This document shows positions 1 to 10,573 of a stretch of 64,000 nucleotides of DNA, in pieces. The DNA comes from Polaromonas sp. P2-4 (lineage in GTDB: Bacteria; Pseudomonadota; Gammaproteobacteria; Burkholderiales; Burkholderiaceae_C): positions 2,906,001 to 2,970,000 of the forward strand of contig CP087965.1 of assembly GCA_024703855.1 (NCBI GenBank), in the 5' to 3' direction. The translations under genes and the position numbers were made by a program. The notes under the pieces are model-generated. The model did no database searches. It saw nothing but the letters and a program-made list of their open reading frames with translations, and was not told where the DNA came from. Numbering within the stretch: position 1 is the first letter of the stretch; each line of letters begins with the position of its first letter.

Positions 1-1
1 T

Positions 2-67
2 ACCTACCGCAGCTTTGTCCAGCGCTGCCTCAGCGAAAAGGGCTTTGATGTGATCGGCTGGAACTGA
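2..67 (+). CDS. C-terminal end of an unidentified protein (partial)
   Basis: An open frame enters from the left edge and reads 21 codons ending VIGWN before a TGA at 65-67. The residues read like real protein, and the frame points toward metE, which it would meet end to end with about 10 bp between. The fragment is too short to assign to a family, so no function is proposed. It could also be a chance open frame. Confidence 0.4.
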   Translation, partial: TYRSFVQRCLSEKGFDVIGWN

Positions 68-77
68 CGCCAGGCCC

Positions 78-2467
78 TCATACCCGGGCCGCTGGCTCCT
101 CCAGGTGTGCCGCCATCTCGTGCCTGACCTGCCTGGCCGCCTCGACCATATTGCCCAGGGCGGCCTCGGTCTCGGGCCAGCCGCGCGTCTTGAGGCCGCA
201 ATCGGGGTTGATCCACAGGTTGCGGGCCGGAATCACGCTGGCGGCCTTTTGCAGCAGGTACACCATGTCACTGACGGCTGGCACGCGCGGTGAGTGAATG
301 TCGTACACGCCGGGGCCAATTTCATTCGGGTACTTGAAGTCGCCAAAGCCTTGCAACAACTCCATGCCCGAGCGGCTGGTTTCGATGGTGATCACGTCGG
401 CGTCCATGGCAGCGATCTCGGGCAGGATGTCGTTGAACTCGGAGTAGCACATGTGGGTGTGAATCTGCGTTTCGTCGCGCACGCCGCTGGCGCTGATGCG
501 AAAGGCGCGGGTCGCCCAGGCCAGGTAGGCCTTCCAGCCGGCGCGGCGCAGCGGCAGGCCTTCGCGAATGGCGGGCTCGTCGATCTGGATGATGCCGATA
601 CCGGCCTGCTCCAGGTCCACCACTTCGTCGCGTATGGCCCAGGCAATTTGCCGGGTGGTGCTGCTGCGCGGCTGGTCATCGCGCACAAAAGACCATTGCA
701 AAATGGTGATGGGGCCGGTCAGCATGCCCTTCATCGGCAGCGGGGTCAGGCTCTGGGCGTAGGCCGTCCAGTCCACCGTCATGGGTTGCGGCCTGGCCAC
801 GTCACCGTAAATTACCGGCGGCTTGACGCAACGCGAGCCGTAAGACTGCACCCAGCCATGGGCCGTGAAGGCAAAGCCGTCGAGCTGCTCGCCAAAATAC
901 TCCACCATGTCGTTGCGCTCGGCCTCGCCATGCACCAGCACGTCCAGGCCGATGGCTTCCTGCTTGCGCACGGCCAGCGTGATCTCGGCCTGCATTTTCT
1001 GGCGGTAGCTGGCTTCATCGAGCTGGCCGCGCTTGACGGCGGCGCGGGCGGCGCGGATTTCGGCCGTCTGGGGGAAGGAGCCTATGGTGGTGGTGGGCAG
1101 CAAGGGCAAAGCAAAGCGCTCGGCCTGCACGGCCTGGCGCTGCGGGAAGGCGGAGGCGCGTCTGTCGTCATCGGCCGTCGTGCGGGCCAGGCGCAAGGCC
1201 ACGTCGGCACGGTGCACGCGCGGGCTGCTGCGGCGCGCGGCGCAGGCGCTGCGCGCCTCGGCAAGCGCGGCCTGCACAGAAGCCGCTTTGTCATCATTGA
1301 GCACGGCCTTCAGCGTTTGCAGCTCACCGAGTTTTTCAACGGCAAAGGCCAGCCATGATTTGATGTCAGGGTCCAGCGTCGCTTCGGCCTGCAGGCTGTA
1401 AGGCACATGCAGCAGCGAGCAGGACGGCGCAAGCCAGAGCGCGCCCTGGTGTTTGTCGGCCACCGGGCGCAGCCGGGCCAGTGCCGCATCCGGGTCGGTG
1501 CGCCAGATGTTGCGGCCATCGACGATGCCGACCGACAGCACCTTGTGGCTGGGCAGCCAGTCGGCCACGCCGGTCAGTTCTTCGGGCGCGCGCACCGCAT
1601 CCACATGCAGGCCGGCCACCGGCAACTGGCAGGCCAGGCGCAGGTTCTCCTGCAGCGGCGAAAAGTAGGTGGCCAGCAGCACAGGGGGCGCGCTGCGCGC
1701 CAGTCGCGAGTAAGCCGGCTCGAAGGCATAACGCCAGTGATCGGGCAAGTCCAGGCCGAGGATGGGCTCGTCGATCTGCACCCACTGAACGCCCTGCGCC
1801 TTGAGGCGGGCCAGGATGTCTTCATACACCGGCAGCAGTTGCTCGAGCAGTGAGAAGCGCTCAAAACCGGCTGCCTTTTCTTGGGCATTTTCTTTGCCCA
1901 GCCACAGAAAACTCAAGGGTCCGAGCAGCACCACCTTGACCGGGTGACCGGCTTGCAGCGCCTCGTTCACTTCATCAAACAGGCGCTGGCTGGACAGCTT
2001 GAAGCGTGTGGCGCTGGAGAACTCGGGCACCAGGTAGTGGTAGTTGGTGTCAAACCACTTGGTCATCTCCAGCGCCGGTTCGCCTTCGGACCCTTCTGAC
2101 GTGCTGCCGTGGTTGCAGGTTGGCCCGTGGATGTGTTCAACATCGGCCTGCACACCGCGCGCCATCGCGAAGTAGCGTGACAGGGCCGGCTCTTCGCCGC
2201 TAAAACCAAAGCGTGCGGGCTCGCAACCGAGCAGCTGGATGTGACTGGCGACATGGTCATAAAAGGCAAAGTCGCCCACGGTGACAAAGTCCAGCCCGGC
2301 TTCACGTTGCACCGCCCAATGGCGTGCGCGCAGTTCGGCAGCGGCGGCCTCCAGCCCAGCAGCATCGAGGCTGCCCCTCCAGTGCTGTTCAAGGGCGAAT
2401 TTCAGTTCGCGGTGTGCGCCCATGCGGGGAAACCCAGGGTGTGCGAGAGAGTTGGCCTGGCGCTCAT
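78..2467 (-). CDS. metE: Cobalamin-independent methionine synthase MetE
   Basis: Transfers the methyl group of 5-methyltetrahydropteroyl-triglutamate to homocysteine, the last step of methionine synthesis, in the cytoplasm. About 795 codons, slightly longer than the E. coli enzyme. The N-terminal domain contains [12 protein letters not shown]. The C-terminal barrel has the zinc ligands: His and Cys in THMCYSEF, Glu in ETSRSGME and Cys in PDCGLKTRG. The start chosen is ATG at 2465-2467, which gives [14 protein letters not shown], the usual MetE opening. A one-base loss in the G run at 2426-2429 then shifts the frame before MGAHREL. A longer frame starting near 2525 is open but does not match the family start. 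The gene diverges from metR, its expected activator. The window also holds B12-dependent metH, so the organism has both routes. Confidence 0.95.
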
Positions 2468-2526
2468 GCGGATCTTTCTGAAGGGATTTGTGAATTTGTG
2501 AGCAAGGGCAGGATGATCGGGTCAAC

Positions 2527-2540
2527 TGATTTATTATTCA
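2527..2540. promoter_or_regulatory. Possible MetR operator between metE and metR
   Basis: TGATTTATTATTCA lies in the short AT-rich gap between the divergent metE and metR genes. It resembles the MetR-type TGAA-N5-TTCA pattern with one deviation in the first half-site. Position and base composition fit a shared control region. The match is imperfect, so this is inference. Confidence 0.3.
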
Positions 2541-2576
2541 AACGAAACATTTTGTCGCTTAACGTGAAAATTACTA

Positions 2577-3501
2577 ATGCAGCAATCCGTTCTTGAAATC
2601 CGCCACCTGCGCACCTTGGTCGCACTGCGCGATGCCGGCAGCCTGGTGCGGGCCGCGCAACTGCTCAACCTCACGCAGTCGGCGTTGTCGCACCAGGTCA
2701 AGCTGCTCGAAGACCGCTATGGCGTGGCGCTGTTCGAGCGCAAGTCGGTGCCGCCGCAATTCAGCGCGACCGGCCTGCGGCTGTTGGGCCTGGCCGATGC
2801 CGTGCTGCCGCTGGTGGAAGAGGCCGAGCGCGACGTGGCGCGCATCGCGCTGGGGCGTTCCGGCCAGTTGCGCATTGCGGTGGAATGCCACACCTGCTTT
2901 GACTGGCTGATGCCGGCGATGGACGCGTTTCGCCAGCGCTGGCCCGAGGTGGAGCTGGACATCGTTTCGGGCTTTCACCCCGACCCGATCGCACTGGTGC
3001 TGCAGGACCGGGCTGACATCGCCATCGTGTCCGAGCAGGACGCGGGCGAAACGGTGGATTTCCATCCGCTGTTCCGTTTCGAGATCATGGCGCTGCTGGC
3101 CAACAGCCATCCGCTCGCCGTCAAGCCCTACCTCAGCGCAAAGGACTTCGAGAAGGAAACCCTGATCACCTATCCGGTCCCCGACGAGATGCTGGACCTG
3201 GTGCGCCAGGTATTGGAGCCTGCGGGCATCAAACCCGCGCGCCGCACCACCGAGTTGACGATTGCGATGCTGCAGCTGGTGGCCAGCGGCCGCGGCATTG
3301 CCACGCTGCCGCTGTGGGCGGTGCAAAGCTACCTGGACCGCGGTTACGTCACCGCGCGGCCGGTGGGCCTGCAAGGGCCTGACCGGCCACCTGTATGTGG
3401 CCTGCACCGGCACCACCTCCGGGCGCCCCTGGCTGGCGGACTTTGTGGCGATCACGCGCGAGAGCTGTTTTCTCACTTTGAGTGAAATCGAGCTTCTTTG
3501 A
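2577..3501 (+). CDS. metR: LysR-family regulator MetR
   Basis: Homocysteine-responsive activator of methionine synthesis genes. The N-terminal winged helix-turn-helix (about residues 4-62) contains AAQLLNLTQSALSHQ. It is followed by a LysR substrate-binding domain with the MetR-typical VECHTCFDWLMPAM near residues 100-113. It is transcribed away from metE, the usual metE-metR arrangement. The last ~35 residues are in another frame because of an extra G in 3375-3377. The corrected end reads LTGHLYVACTGTTSGRPW and stops at 3499-3501. The final IELL and the stop codon are supplied by the left ~128-bp direct repeat, so the native C-terminus may have been replaced. Confidence 0.9.
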
Positions 3502-3614
3502 GCATCAAAAGGTCTGTGGCCCATATACAGCGGGCGTAAGAAGCTATTAAAACAATAGCGACTCAGGCCTGCAGCTTTTGCAGCAGCCTGATCACGCTGG
3601 AAAAATCCAACGCG
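3487..3614. repeat. Left ~128-bp direct repeat flanking hipBA
   Basis: Closely matches 5276-5404 over its whole length. It begins ATCGAGCTTCTTTGAGCATC, contains an inverted copy of repeat family A (about 3499-3559), and ends with a fragment matching the 3' end of mmsB. The two copies bracket the hipB-hipA pair, as expected if the module arrived by, or caused, a duplication at this site. Confidence 0.85.
3563..3614 (-). pseudogene. Fragment of mmsB 3' end (copy 1)
   Basis: Read on the minus strand this gives ALDFSSVIRLLQKLQA followed by a stop. The intact mmsB at 10.6-11.5 kb ends ALDFSSVIRLFQKNS. No upstream mmsB sequence accompanies the scrap. It sits inside the left direct repeat. Confidence 0.75.
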
Positions 3615-3651
3615 GAAACCCACAGCTTGTGCTCCGCTTGCGGTTCGTCTA

Positions 3652-3695
3652 ATTAACCAATAAACTGTCTATTAACCAGCATAATCACCAGTTTA
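3652..3695. promoter_or_regulatory. Candidate hipB operator/promoter
   Basis: Just before the hipB start lie two direct copies of ATTAACCA (3652-3659 and 3671-3678) and an inverted pair TAAACTG (3661-3667) / CAGTTTA (3689-3695). The stretch is clearly more AT-rich than its surroundings. HipB-type antitoxins repress their own operon through repeated operators at this position, so an autoregulatory site is plausible. Confidence 0.4.
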
Positions 3696-3698
3696 CTG

Positions 3699-4041
3699 AT
3701 GCCAACCTCTGTCTCCACCATGTCTGTCCTGCCAGACCCGGCGCGGTCGGCGTTAACGCGCTTGGGTCAGCGGCTGCGCGCCCACCGTGTGCAGCGCTCG
3801 TGGACCCTGGCCGAAATGGCCGAGCGGCTGATGTGTTCGCCTACGACCCTGCGCGCTGGAAGCGGGCAAGCCGGGCACCAGCGTGGGTATCTTGGTGCAT
3901 GCGCTGTGGCTGTTTGGTGAAACCGATACTCTGGACACCGTCGCCCCCGCGCCGGCCGCGTTGGCCGCCAATCGACGCGTGCGCCGGCCCACTGGACGTG
4001 CCGCGCCCGGCGTGATCGGGGAGAGCGAACGTGACTTCTGA
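3699..4041 (+). CDS. HipB-like XRE antitoxin/regulator
   Basis: Small helix-turn-helix protein of about 114 residues. The HTH reads LGQRLRAHRVQRSWTLAEMA followed by AERLMCSPTTLRALEAGKPG. One base is missing around 3853-3860, and the corrected frame continues GTSVGILVHALWLFGE and stops TGA at 4039-4041. The stop overlaps the start of the kinase gene, typical of hipB-hipA operons. By family, it should bind the operator upstream and neutralise the HipA-like kinase. ATG 3699 is used; ATG 3720 is an alternative start. Confidence 0.75.
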
Positions 4042-5290
4042 CGCAGCGCCGGTTGAGCGCCAAATTTACGTCGGCGTGGCCAGGCATGCCAGCGAAGGCG
4101 TGCAGCCCGTCGGCCTGTTGAAGGTCGTGCGGCGCGGCGTTATGGAGTCGGGTGAGTTCGCCTATGGCCGTCGTTATCTGCAAGAGCCAGGCGCCCAGCC
4201 CTTGAACCCGGACCACCTGCCCCTGCGCGATGCGGTTTTTGTGCTGCCCGAGCGCCGCCTGCTGCGATGGCGGCGCCATGCCGCTGACGCTGCGCGACGC
4301 CTTGCCCGATGCCTGGGGACGCAAGGTGCTGGAAGTGCAACACGGCCGGGCCCTGCCCGACATCGATGTGCTGCTGCTCACCAACGACGACCGGGTCGGT
4401 GCGATGGTGTTTTCCGAGACGCTGCCGATCCAGACCGATGTGCCGCCCGCTGCGCTGCTCTCGCTCGAAGACCTGGCCGAAGCATCGCGTCGCATTGAAG
4501 CCGGCATGGAGATCACGCCGCGCATGCAACAGTTGTTGCGCGGCGGCGCGAGCCTGGGCGGGGTCAGGCCCAAGGCCACTTTTGTGCATGAAGGCCGCCG
4601 CTATATCGCCAAGTTCGCGTCACGCGGCGACGAGCACGACATGGCGGTGGTGGAAGCCGCGACGCTCGGCATGGCTTTGGGCTGCGGCATCACGGTGCCG
4701 CCCTTTCACCTCGCGCGCTGGCCCACGGGCATGCCCTGTTGGTCGAGCGCTTCGACCGCACCGGGCCGATCTCGAACGAACAGCGCTTTCACTACCTCTC
4801 GTGCTCGGCTCTGCTCGACGTGCCCTATGAATCGAGCAGCGGCAGCTACGTGGAACTGGCGCAGGCGCTGCGCCGCATGTCGGCCAGGCCCGAGCAGGAC
4901 GTGACCGAACTTTTCCGTCGCATGGTGTTCAACCTGGCCGCGGGCAACAGCGACGACCACGTCAAAAACCATGGCGTGCTGCATCAGGGGCTCGGACTCT
5001 GGCGATTGGCGCCAGCCTTCGACCTGGTGGCCCAGTTAAATAGCCACGCGGGTTACCAGGAGCTGGCCATTCTGCCGGGGCAGCACACCTCCAGCTTGGC
5101 GCTGGCCCGTGAAGCCGCGCCGCACTTCGGGCTTTCGGCGGCTCGTGCTGATGAGATCATCCAAGCCATTGTCGATACCGTCATGCGCGACGCTTACTCG
5201 GCCATCAAGACTGCCGGTGGCAACGACGTGCTCAGACGGCGGTTCAAGGCGTTTATCGAGGCCCAGCGTGAACGCATCGAGCTTCTTTGA
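4031..5290 (+). CDS. HipA-like serine/threonine kinase toxin
   Basis: Type II toxin-antitoxin kinase of about 420 residues. The N-terminal subdomain includes LTLRDALPDAWGRKVLE. The kinase core shows the ATP-contacting lysine in RRYIAKFASRGDEHDMA, the catalytic loop NSDDHVKNHG and the metal-binding LAPAFDLV. HipA proteins phosphorylate a translation-related target such as an aminoacyl-tRNA synthetase; the target here is unknown. GTG 4031 overlaps hipB. Two single-base indels break the frame, near 4250-4268 and 4726-4731. The last codons (IELL) and stop come from the right direct repeat, exactly as in metR at the left copy. Confidence 0.85.
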
Positions 5291-5404
5291 GCATCAAAAA
5301 TGCCTTTGGCCCATACGCAGTGGTCGCAAGCAGCTATTAAAAAAGTAGCGACTCAGGGCCACGGCTTTTGAGGCAGCCGGATCACACTGGAAAAATCCTG
5401 CGCG
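5276..5404. repeat. Right ~128-bp direct repeat flanking hipBA
   Basis: Partner of 3487-3614 in the same orientation. It shares the ATCGAGCTTCTTTGAGCATC start, the inverted family A repeat and the mmsB-like end. The copies have diverged by scattered substitutions, so the duplication is not recent. Confidence 0.85.
5353..5404 (-). pseudogene. Fragment of mmsB 3' end (copy 2)
   Basis: Minus-strand reading AQDFSSVIRLPQKPWP then stop, a diverged version of the mmsB C-terminus. It lies immediately downstream of gdhB, just as the first copy lies downstream of metR on the opposite strand. Confidence 0.7.
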
Positions 5405-5411
5405 CCCCGCC

Positions 5412-8400
5412 TCACGCCCCCTCGATCAGCCGCATCTCCCGCATCGCCACCGACAGCATGGCCAGGTCCACCGTGCCTGCCGCTTGCTGCTCGGCGAGGA
5501 AGCGCCGGTAACGTTCCAGCGGCACCTGGTTGTGCGCCTGCCAGGCGGCGATCAGCGCCTCGGGGGTCTCCAGCGTCGGCGAAAGCCGGATCACGCTGGT
5601 TGTCAGCGCCCGCTTGAGTGCGGCCAGGTCGTCGAACAGCGCGGCGCGCGCCAGCATCTGCCAGTGGCTGTCGGTCGGCAAGGCACTCACGCGTTCGCGC
5701 AGCCAGCCGTGGTTCAGGTGCAGGTCGAGCGCGAAATAAAGGCTCGCGACCAGTTCGAGCTTGCGCTCGCAGGCGGCCGCGATTTCGGCGATGTCGAGCA
5801 CGGCGGCGATGCTGTCCGCGCCCGCGACGCGCCGTGCGAGTTCGGCCGGCACCCCGGCCTGCATCAGTTCGTCGCGCCGGGCGCCCTGTGCCGCCGCATC
5901 GGCCGGCGCCAACAGGGTTGCGAGCTGCGGGCCGACCAGGTCGGCCGCCGCGCGAAAGCGCGCAACCGCCGCCTCAATTGCGCTGCGCTCGACCCGATGG
6001 CGCAGGAACCACAGGCTGGCGCGCTCGATCAGCCGGCCGGTGTCGGCCAGCATCTGCGCTTGCAGCGCGTCCGGCACCTGGTTGTCGAGCGCATCGATGC
6101 CCTGCCAGATGTCCTCCAGCCCGAACACCGCACGCGCGATGATGCAGGCGCGCACGATGTCGGCCGGGGCCGCATCGGTTTCCTCCGCGAGCTGGTGCAC
6201 CAGGGTCGCACCGACGCGGTTGGTCAGCGTGTTGGTCAGATAGGTCGCGATGATCTCGCGTTTGAGCGGATGGCGCAGCATCGTGTCGCCGCTAGCGCTC
6301 GCGCAGCGGCTGCGGGAAGTAGTCGGCCATCACATGGGCGACGAACGAGTCTTCCGGCAGGTCGGACGCCAGCAGCGCGTCGTACAGCCACATCTTGCTG
6401 TAGGCCAGCAGCACCGCGCGCTCGGGCGAGGTCAGCCCCTGTTTGGCGGCCTTGCGCTCGTCGATGTCTTCGTCGCTCGGCAGGAATTCGATCTTGCGTT
6501 TGAGCCGCCCGGCGCGCTCGAGGTGGCGGATCAGCCGCGCCTCGGGCTCCAGCAGCGCGGCCGCGCGCTGGTTTGCGACCGACAGCGCCTGGGTCTGGTA
6601 GGTGTTGTCGCTCAGGACCAACTGGCCCACCTCGTCGGTCATCTCGGCGAGCAGCTTGTTGCGCTGCTTGCCGGTCATCTCGCCGTCGCTGACCACCAGG
6701 CCCAGCAGGATCTTGATGTTGACCTCGTGGTCCGAGCAGTCGACGCCGGCCGAGTTGTCGATCGCGTCGGTGTAAATGCGCCCGCCGTGCTGCGCGTACT
6801 CGATGCGGCCGAGCTGGGTGCAGCCGAGGTTGCCGCCCTCGGCCACCACCTTGCAGCGCAGCTCGGCGCCGTTGACGCGAATCGCGTCGTTCGCGCGGTC
6901 GCCGACCTGCGCATGGGTCTCGCGGCCGGCCTTCACATAGGTGCCGATGCCGCCGTTGTAAAGCAGGTCGACCGGCGCTTTGAGGATCGCGCGTATCAGC
7001 TCGTTGGGTGCGATCTCGTCGCCTTCCAGTTCGAGTGCGGCGCGCACTTGCGAGCTGAGCGGGATCGTCTTGGCGCTGCGCGCAAACACGCCGCCACCGG
7101 CCGAGATCAGCGCGCTGTCGTAGTCGGCCCAGCTCGAGCGCGGCAGCGCGAACAGGCGCTCGCGCTCGCGCAAGCTCGCTTCGGTATCGGGCGCCGGGTC
7201 GAGGAAGATGTGGCGGTGGTCGAACGCTGCGAGCAGCCGGATATGGCGCGACAGCAGCATGCCGTTGCCGAACACGTCGCCCGACATGTCGCCGATGCCG
7301 ACCACCGAGAAGTCGCTGCTCTGGGTGTCGACACCGAGTTCATGAAAATGCCGCTTGACCGACTCCCAGGCGCCGCGCGCGGTGATCGCCATCTTCTTGT
7401 GGTCGTAACCGACCGAGCCGCCTGAGGCGAAGCGTCGTCCAGCCAGAAGCCGTACTCGGCCGAGATCGCATTGGCGTAGTCGGAGAAGGTCGCCGTGCCC
7501 TTGTCGGCCGCGACCACCAGGTAGGGGTCGTCCGTGTCATGCCGCACCAGGTCCGCGGGCGGCACCAGCTGCGCGCCGACCCGGTTGTCGGTGAGGTCGA
7601 GCAGGCCGCGCAGAAAGGTCTGGTAGCAGGCGACGCCTTCCTTCAGGTAGGCGTCGCGGTCGGTCACAGGCGGCGGATTCTTCACGACAAAACCGCCCTT
7701 GGAGCCGACCGGCACGATCACCGTATTTTTCACCATCTGCGCCTTGACCAGCCCCAGCACCTCGGTGCGGAAGTCCTCGCGCCGGTCGGACCAACGCAGC
7801 CCCCGCCCGCGCGACGCGGCCGCCGCGCAAATGCACACCCTCGACGCGCGGCGCATAGACCCAGATCTCGAACATCGGCTTGGGCTCGGGCAGGCCGGGC
7901 ACACGTGCCGGGTCGAGCTTGAACGACAGATAGGGTTTGGGGCCGCCGTCGGCCGCGCGTTGGAAGTAGTTGCTGCGCGTGGTCGCTCCGATCACGCCGA
8001 GAAACTGGCGCAGGATGCGGTCCTCGTCGAGGTTGGGCACCTGGTCCAGCGCGGCCTCGATGCCGTTGTGCAGCGCTTGCGACCGTGCCTCGCGCCCCTC
8101 GCCTTGCGCCGGGTCGAAGCGCGCGAGGAACAGCTCGACCAGCTTGCGCGCGATCGCCGCATTGCCGGTCAGCGCGCTCGATGTAGGCGTCGCTGAAGGT
8201 CGAGCCGACCTGGCGCAGGTAGCGTGCATAGGCGCGCAGAATCGCGACTTCGCGCCAGGTCAGTTGCGCGCGCAGCACCAGCCGGTTGAAGTCGTCGTTC
8301 TCGATCTCGCCGCCCCAAGCACGCGCGAACGCGTCCTCGAACAGCGCCTTGATGCGCTCGATCTCGACCTCGACGCCGTCGGCCAGCTCCATGCCGAAGT

Positions 8401-10279
8401 CGTGCACCCACACGGCTTGCGCGTCCTGCGGCTCTATGCAGTAGGGGCGCTCCTCGTTCACCCGGACCCCCAGGTGTTCGAGCATGGGCAGGCTCTGCGA
8501 CAGCGCGACCGATTGCCCGGCACGGTAGACCTTGAAGCGCAGCGAACCCGGTGCTGCCTCGATCGGTCGGTAGAGGTTCATTGCAAGCGCGGCCTGCCCG
8601 CCCTCTTGCTGGCCGCCCTGCACACTTTCCATCAGCTCGATGTCGCGCACCGCGGTGCGCGCCGCATAGTCCTCGCGAAAGCCGGCCGGGAACGAGCCGC
8701 CCCAGCGGCGCAGCAGCCGGTTGCCCTGCTCCTCGCCGCAGCCTTCCAGCAGCGCCTGGGCCAGCTCGTCCTGCCAGCGGCGCGTGGTCTCGACAATGCG
8801 CGCTTCCAGCTCACGCACGTCGACTTCCGGGACATTGCCCGGCTGGGTGCGCACCATGATGTAGATGCGCGCCAGCATCGATTCCGACAATTGCGGCGTG
8901 AACTCGGCGCTCACGCCGCGGAAGGCGTCCAGCAGCAGGTTCTGGATGCGCAGGCGCAGGTCGGTATTGAACTTCTCGCGCGGCACAAACACCATGCAGG
9001 TCACAAAGCGGTCGAAGCGGTCACGGCGCACGAACAGCCGGGTGCGCTGGCGCTCCTGCAAGCGCAGGATGCCGAGCGCGATCTCGTACAGTTCGCTGTC
9101 GTCGATCTGGAACAGCTCGTCGCGCGGGTACTGCTCGAGTATCGTGAGCAGCGTCTTGGCGAGATGCCCCTTCGGCATAAAACCGGCGCGGTCCATGACG
9201 TAGGCGATCTTGCGCCGCACCAGCGGGATCTCGTCGGTCGCGACCCGGTAGACGGTCGACGTGTAGAGGCCGATGAAGCGGCGTTCGCCAAACAGCTGGC
9301 CGTCGGCGTCGAACAGCTTGACGCCGACATAGTCGAGGTAGCCCGGCCGGTGCACGGTTGCGCGCGAATTGGCCTTGGTGACGAAAATCGGCGACGGCGA
9401 GTCGACGATGTGCTGCACACCGGCCGGCAGCCGGGTCACATCGGGCGTGGCCGGGTCGCGCAAGGCCTCGCGCAGGATGCCCCTGCCGGAGCCCACGATG
9501 CCCTGCAGGTAGTACGCGCCGTCCCGCTCGAACGACTGGTAGTCGCGACAGCCGAGGAAAGTGAAATGATCGTCAGCCATCCATTCGAAGAAAGCTTTCG
9601 CCTCTGCGACATCCGCCTGCGCCGGGCCAGCCGTCTGCTCGCGCGCAGCCAGGTCCGCGATCGTGCGCCGGGCCGTGTCCATCATCTGCGGCCAGTCCTC
9701 CACCGCCGCCCGCACGTCGCCCAGCACCCTGATCAGGCTAGCCGTCAGTTCTTCCAAGCGCGCCGCCTCGGTACGGCGGTCGACCTCAAGATGGATATAG
9801 GACTCCAGCTGCGAACCGTCGGGCTGGCCATCGCCCGGCTCGCTGGCTGCCTGCACATTCGCGATCTGGCCGCCGGCCTCGCGCCAGACGCGAAACACCG
9901 GGTGCATGGCCGCATGCAGCGTGAGGCCAAGCCGGTTGACCTCCATCGTCACGGAATCGACCAGGAAGGGCATGTCGTCGTTGACGATCTCGATCACCGT
10001 GTGCTCTGAATACCAGCCGTGCTGCTCCAGGCTCGGGTTGTACACGCGCACGCGCGCACTCCCCGGCGAGAACTTGCGTGCGAACTGCCAGTGCGACATC
10101 GCGGCGCCGTACAGGTCGGCGACGCTGCGGCTCAGCACGTCTTCCGCATCAGCCTGGCCGTAGTAGTGGCGCAGAAAGGGCTCGAACGCCGCAAACGCCG
10201 CATCCGGCAGACGCTCGCGCGCGAACGCCACCACGTCATCGAACAACCGCCGCACTCTGTCTTCGGTTCTGGCTTGCAT
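5412..10279 (-). CDS. gdhB: NAD-specific glutamate dehydrogenase, large 1,600-residue class
   Basis: Oxidatively deaminates glutamate to 2-oxoglutarate and ammonia. The span of about 1,622 codons matches the L_1600 family of Pseudomonas type. The long N-terminal ACT-like regulatory region begins [19 protein letters not shown]. The catalytic part includes [47 protein letters not shown] and [15 protein letters not shown]. The ATG at 10277-10279 has a good ribosome site (GAGGGGG). Four single-base indels break the frame, near 8176, 7805, 7428 and 6287; the last creates a TAG between LRER and the expected GDTMLRHPL. Conserved sequence resumes after each, so one gene is annotated. It stands alone between the hipBA island and the valine operon. 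Confidence 0.95.
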
Positions 10280-10573
10280 GATGTCCCCCTCAAGTCTTAG
10301 AGCTGACCGGCCGGATCAACACGCTCCATCTTGCGCCAATCGGATGCTATTCAGAATAGTCGATCGGACGAACGGTTGGCGGCGCCGGTCAATGCTGTTT
10401 TCTCATCGCATTATGCTTTTTTGCATCGGGTTTGGATGCAGCACCGGAGCAGCAACTTTGGCAAGCTGCAGGCGCGCGCCCGGCCCGCCGCAGCACCCAG
10501 CCGCTGCGGCGCATTTGCTACTGAATTTGTAGCGCCTGGCGCCCGTCCCACATGGGCTGGCGTGCAAAAAGGC
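10280..10573. other. Intergenic region between gdhB and mmsB
   Basis: About 295 bp holding the gdhB promoter region on the right-to-left strand and one family A repeat at 10517-10573. Open frames in it are short and have no recognisable family. No clear terminator for mmsB is visible. Confidence 0.5.
10517..10573 (+). repeat. Repeat family A copy
   Basis: GCTACTGAATTTGTAGC, then GCGCCCGT and a GGGCTGG block: the family A pattern of an imperfect inverted repeat, GCGCCCGT, and GGGCT. It lies directly downstream of mmsB. Confidence 0.7.

Noticed and set aside
294-1358. Long plus-strand open frame opposite metE
   Set aside because: It is antisense to a fully conserved gene in high-GC DNA, where mirror frames stay open; its residues show no family character.
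7970-10009. 679-codon plus-strand open frame opposite gdhB
   Set aside because: It mirrors conserved glutamate dehydrogenase coding sequence, has no ribosome site, and reads as a His/Gln/Arg-rich shadow frame.
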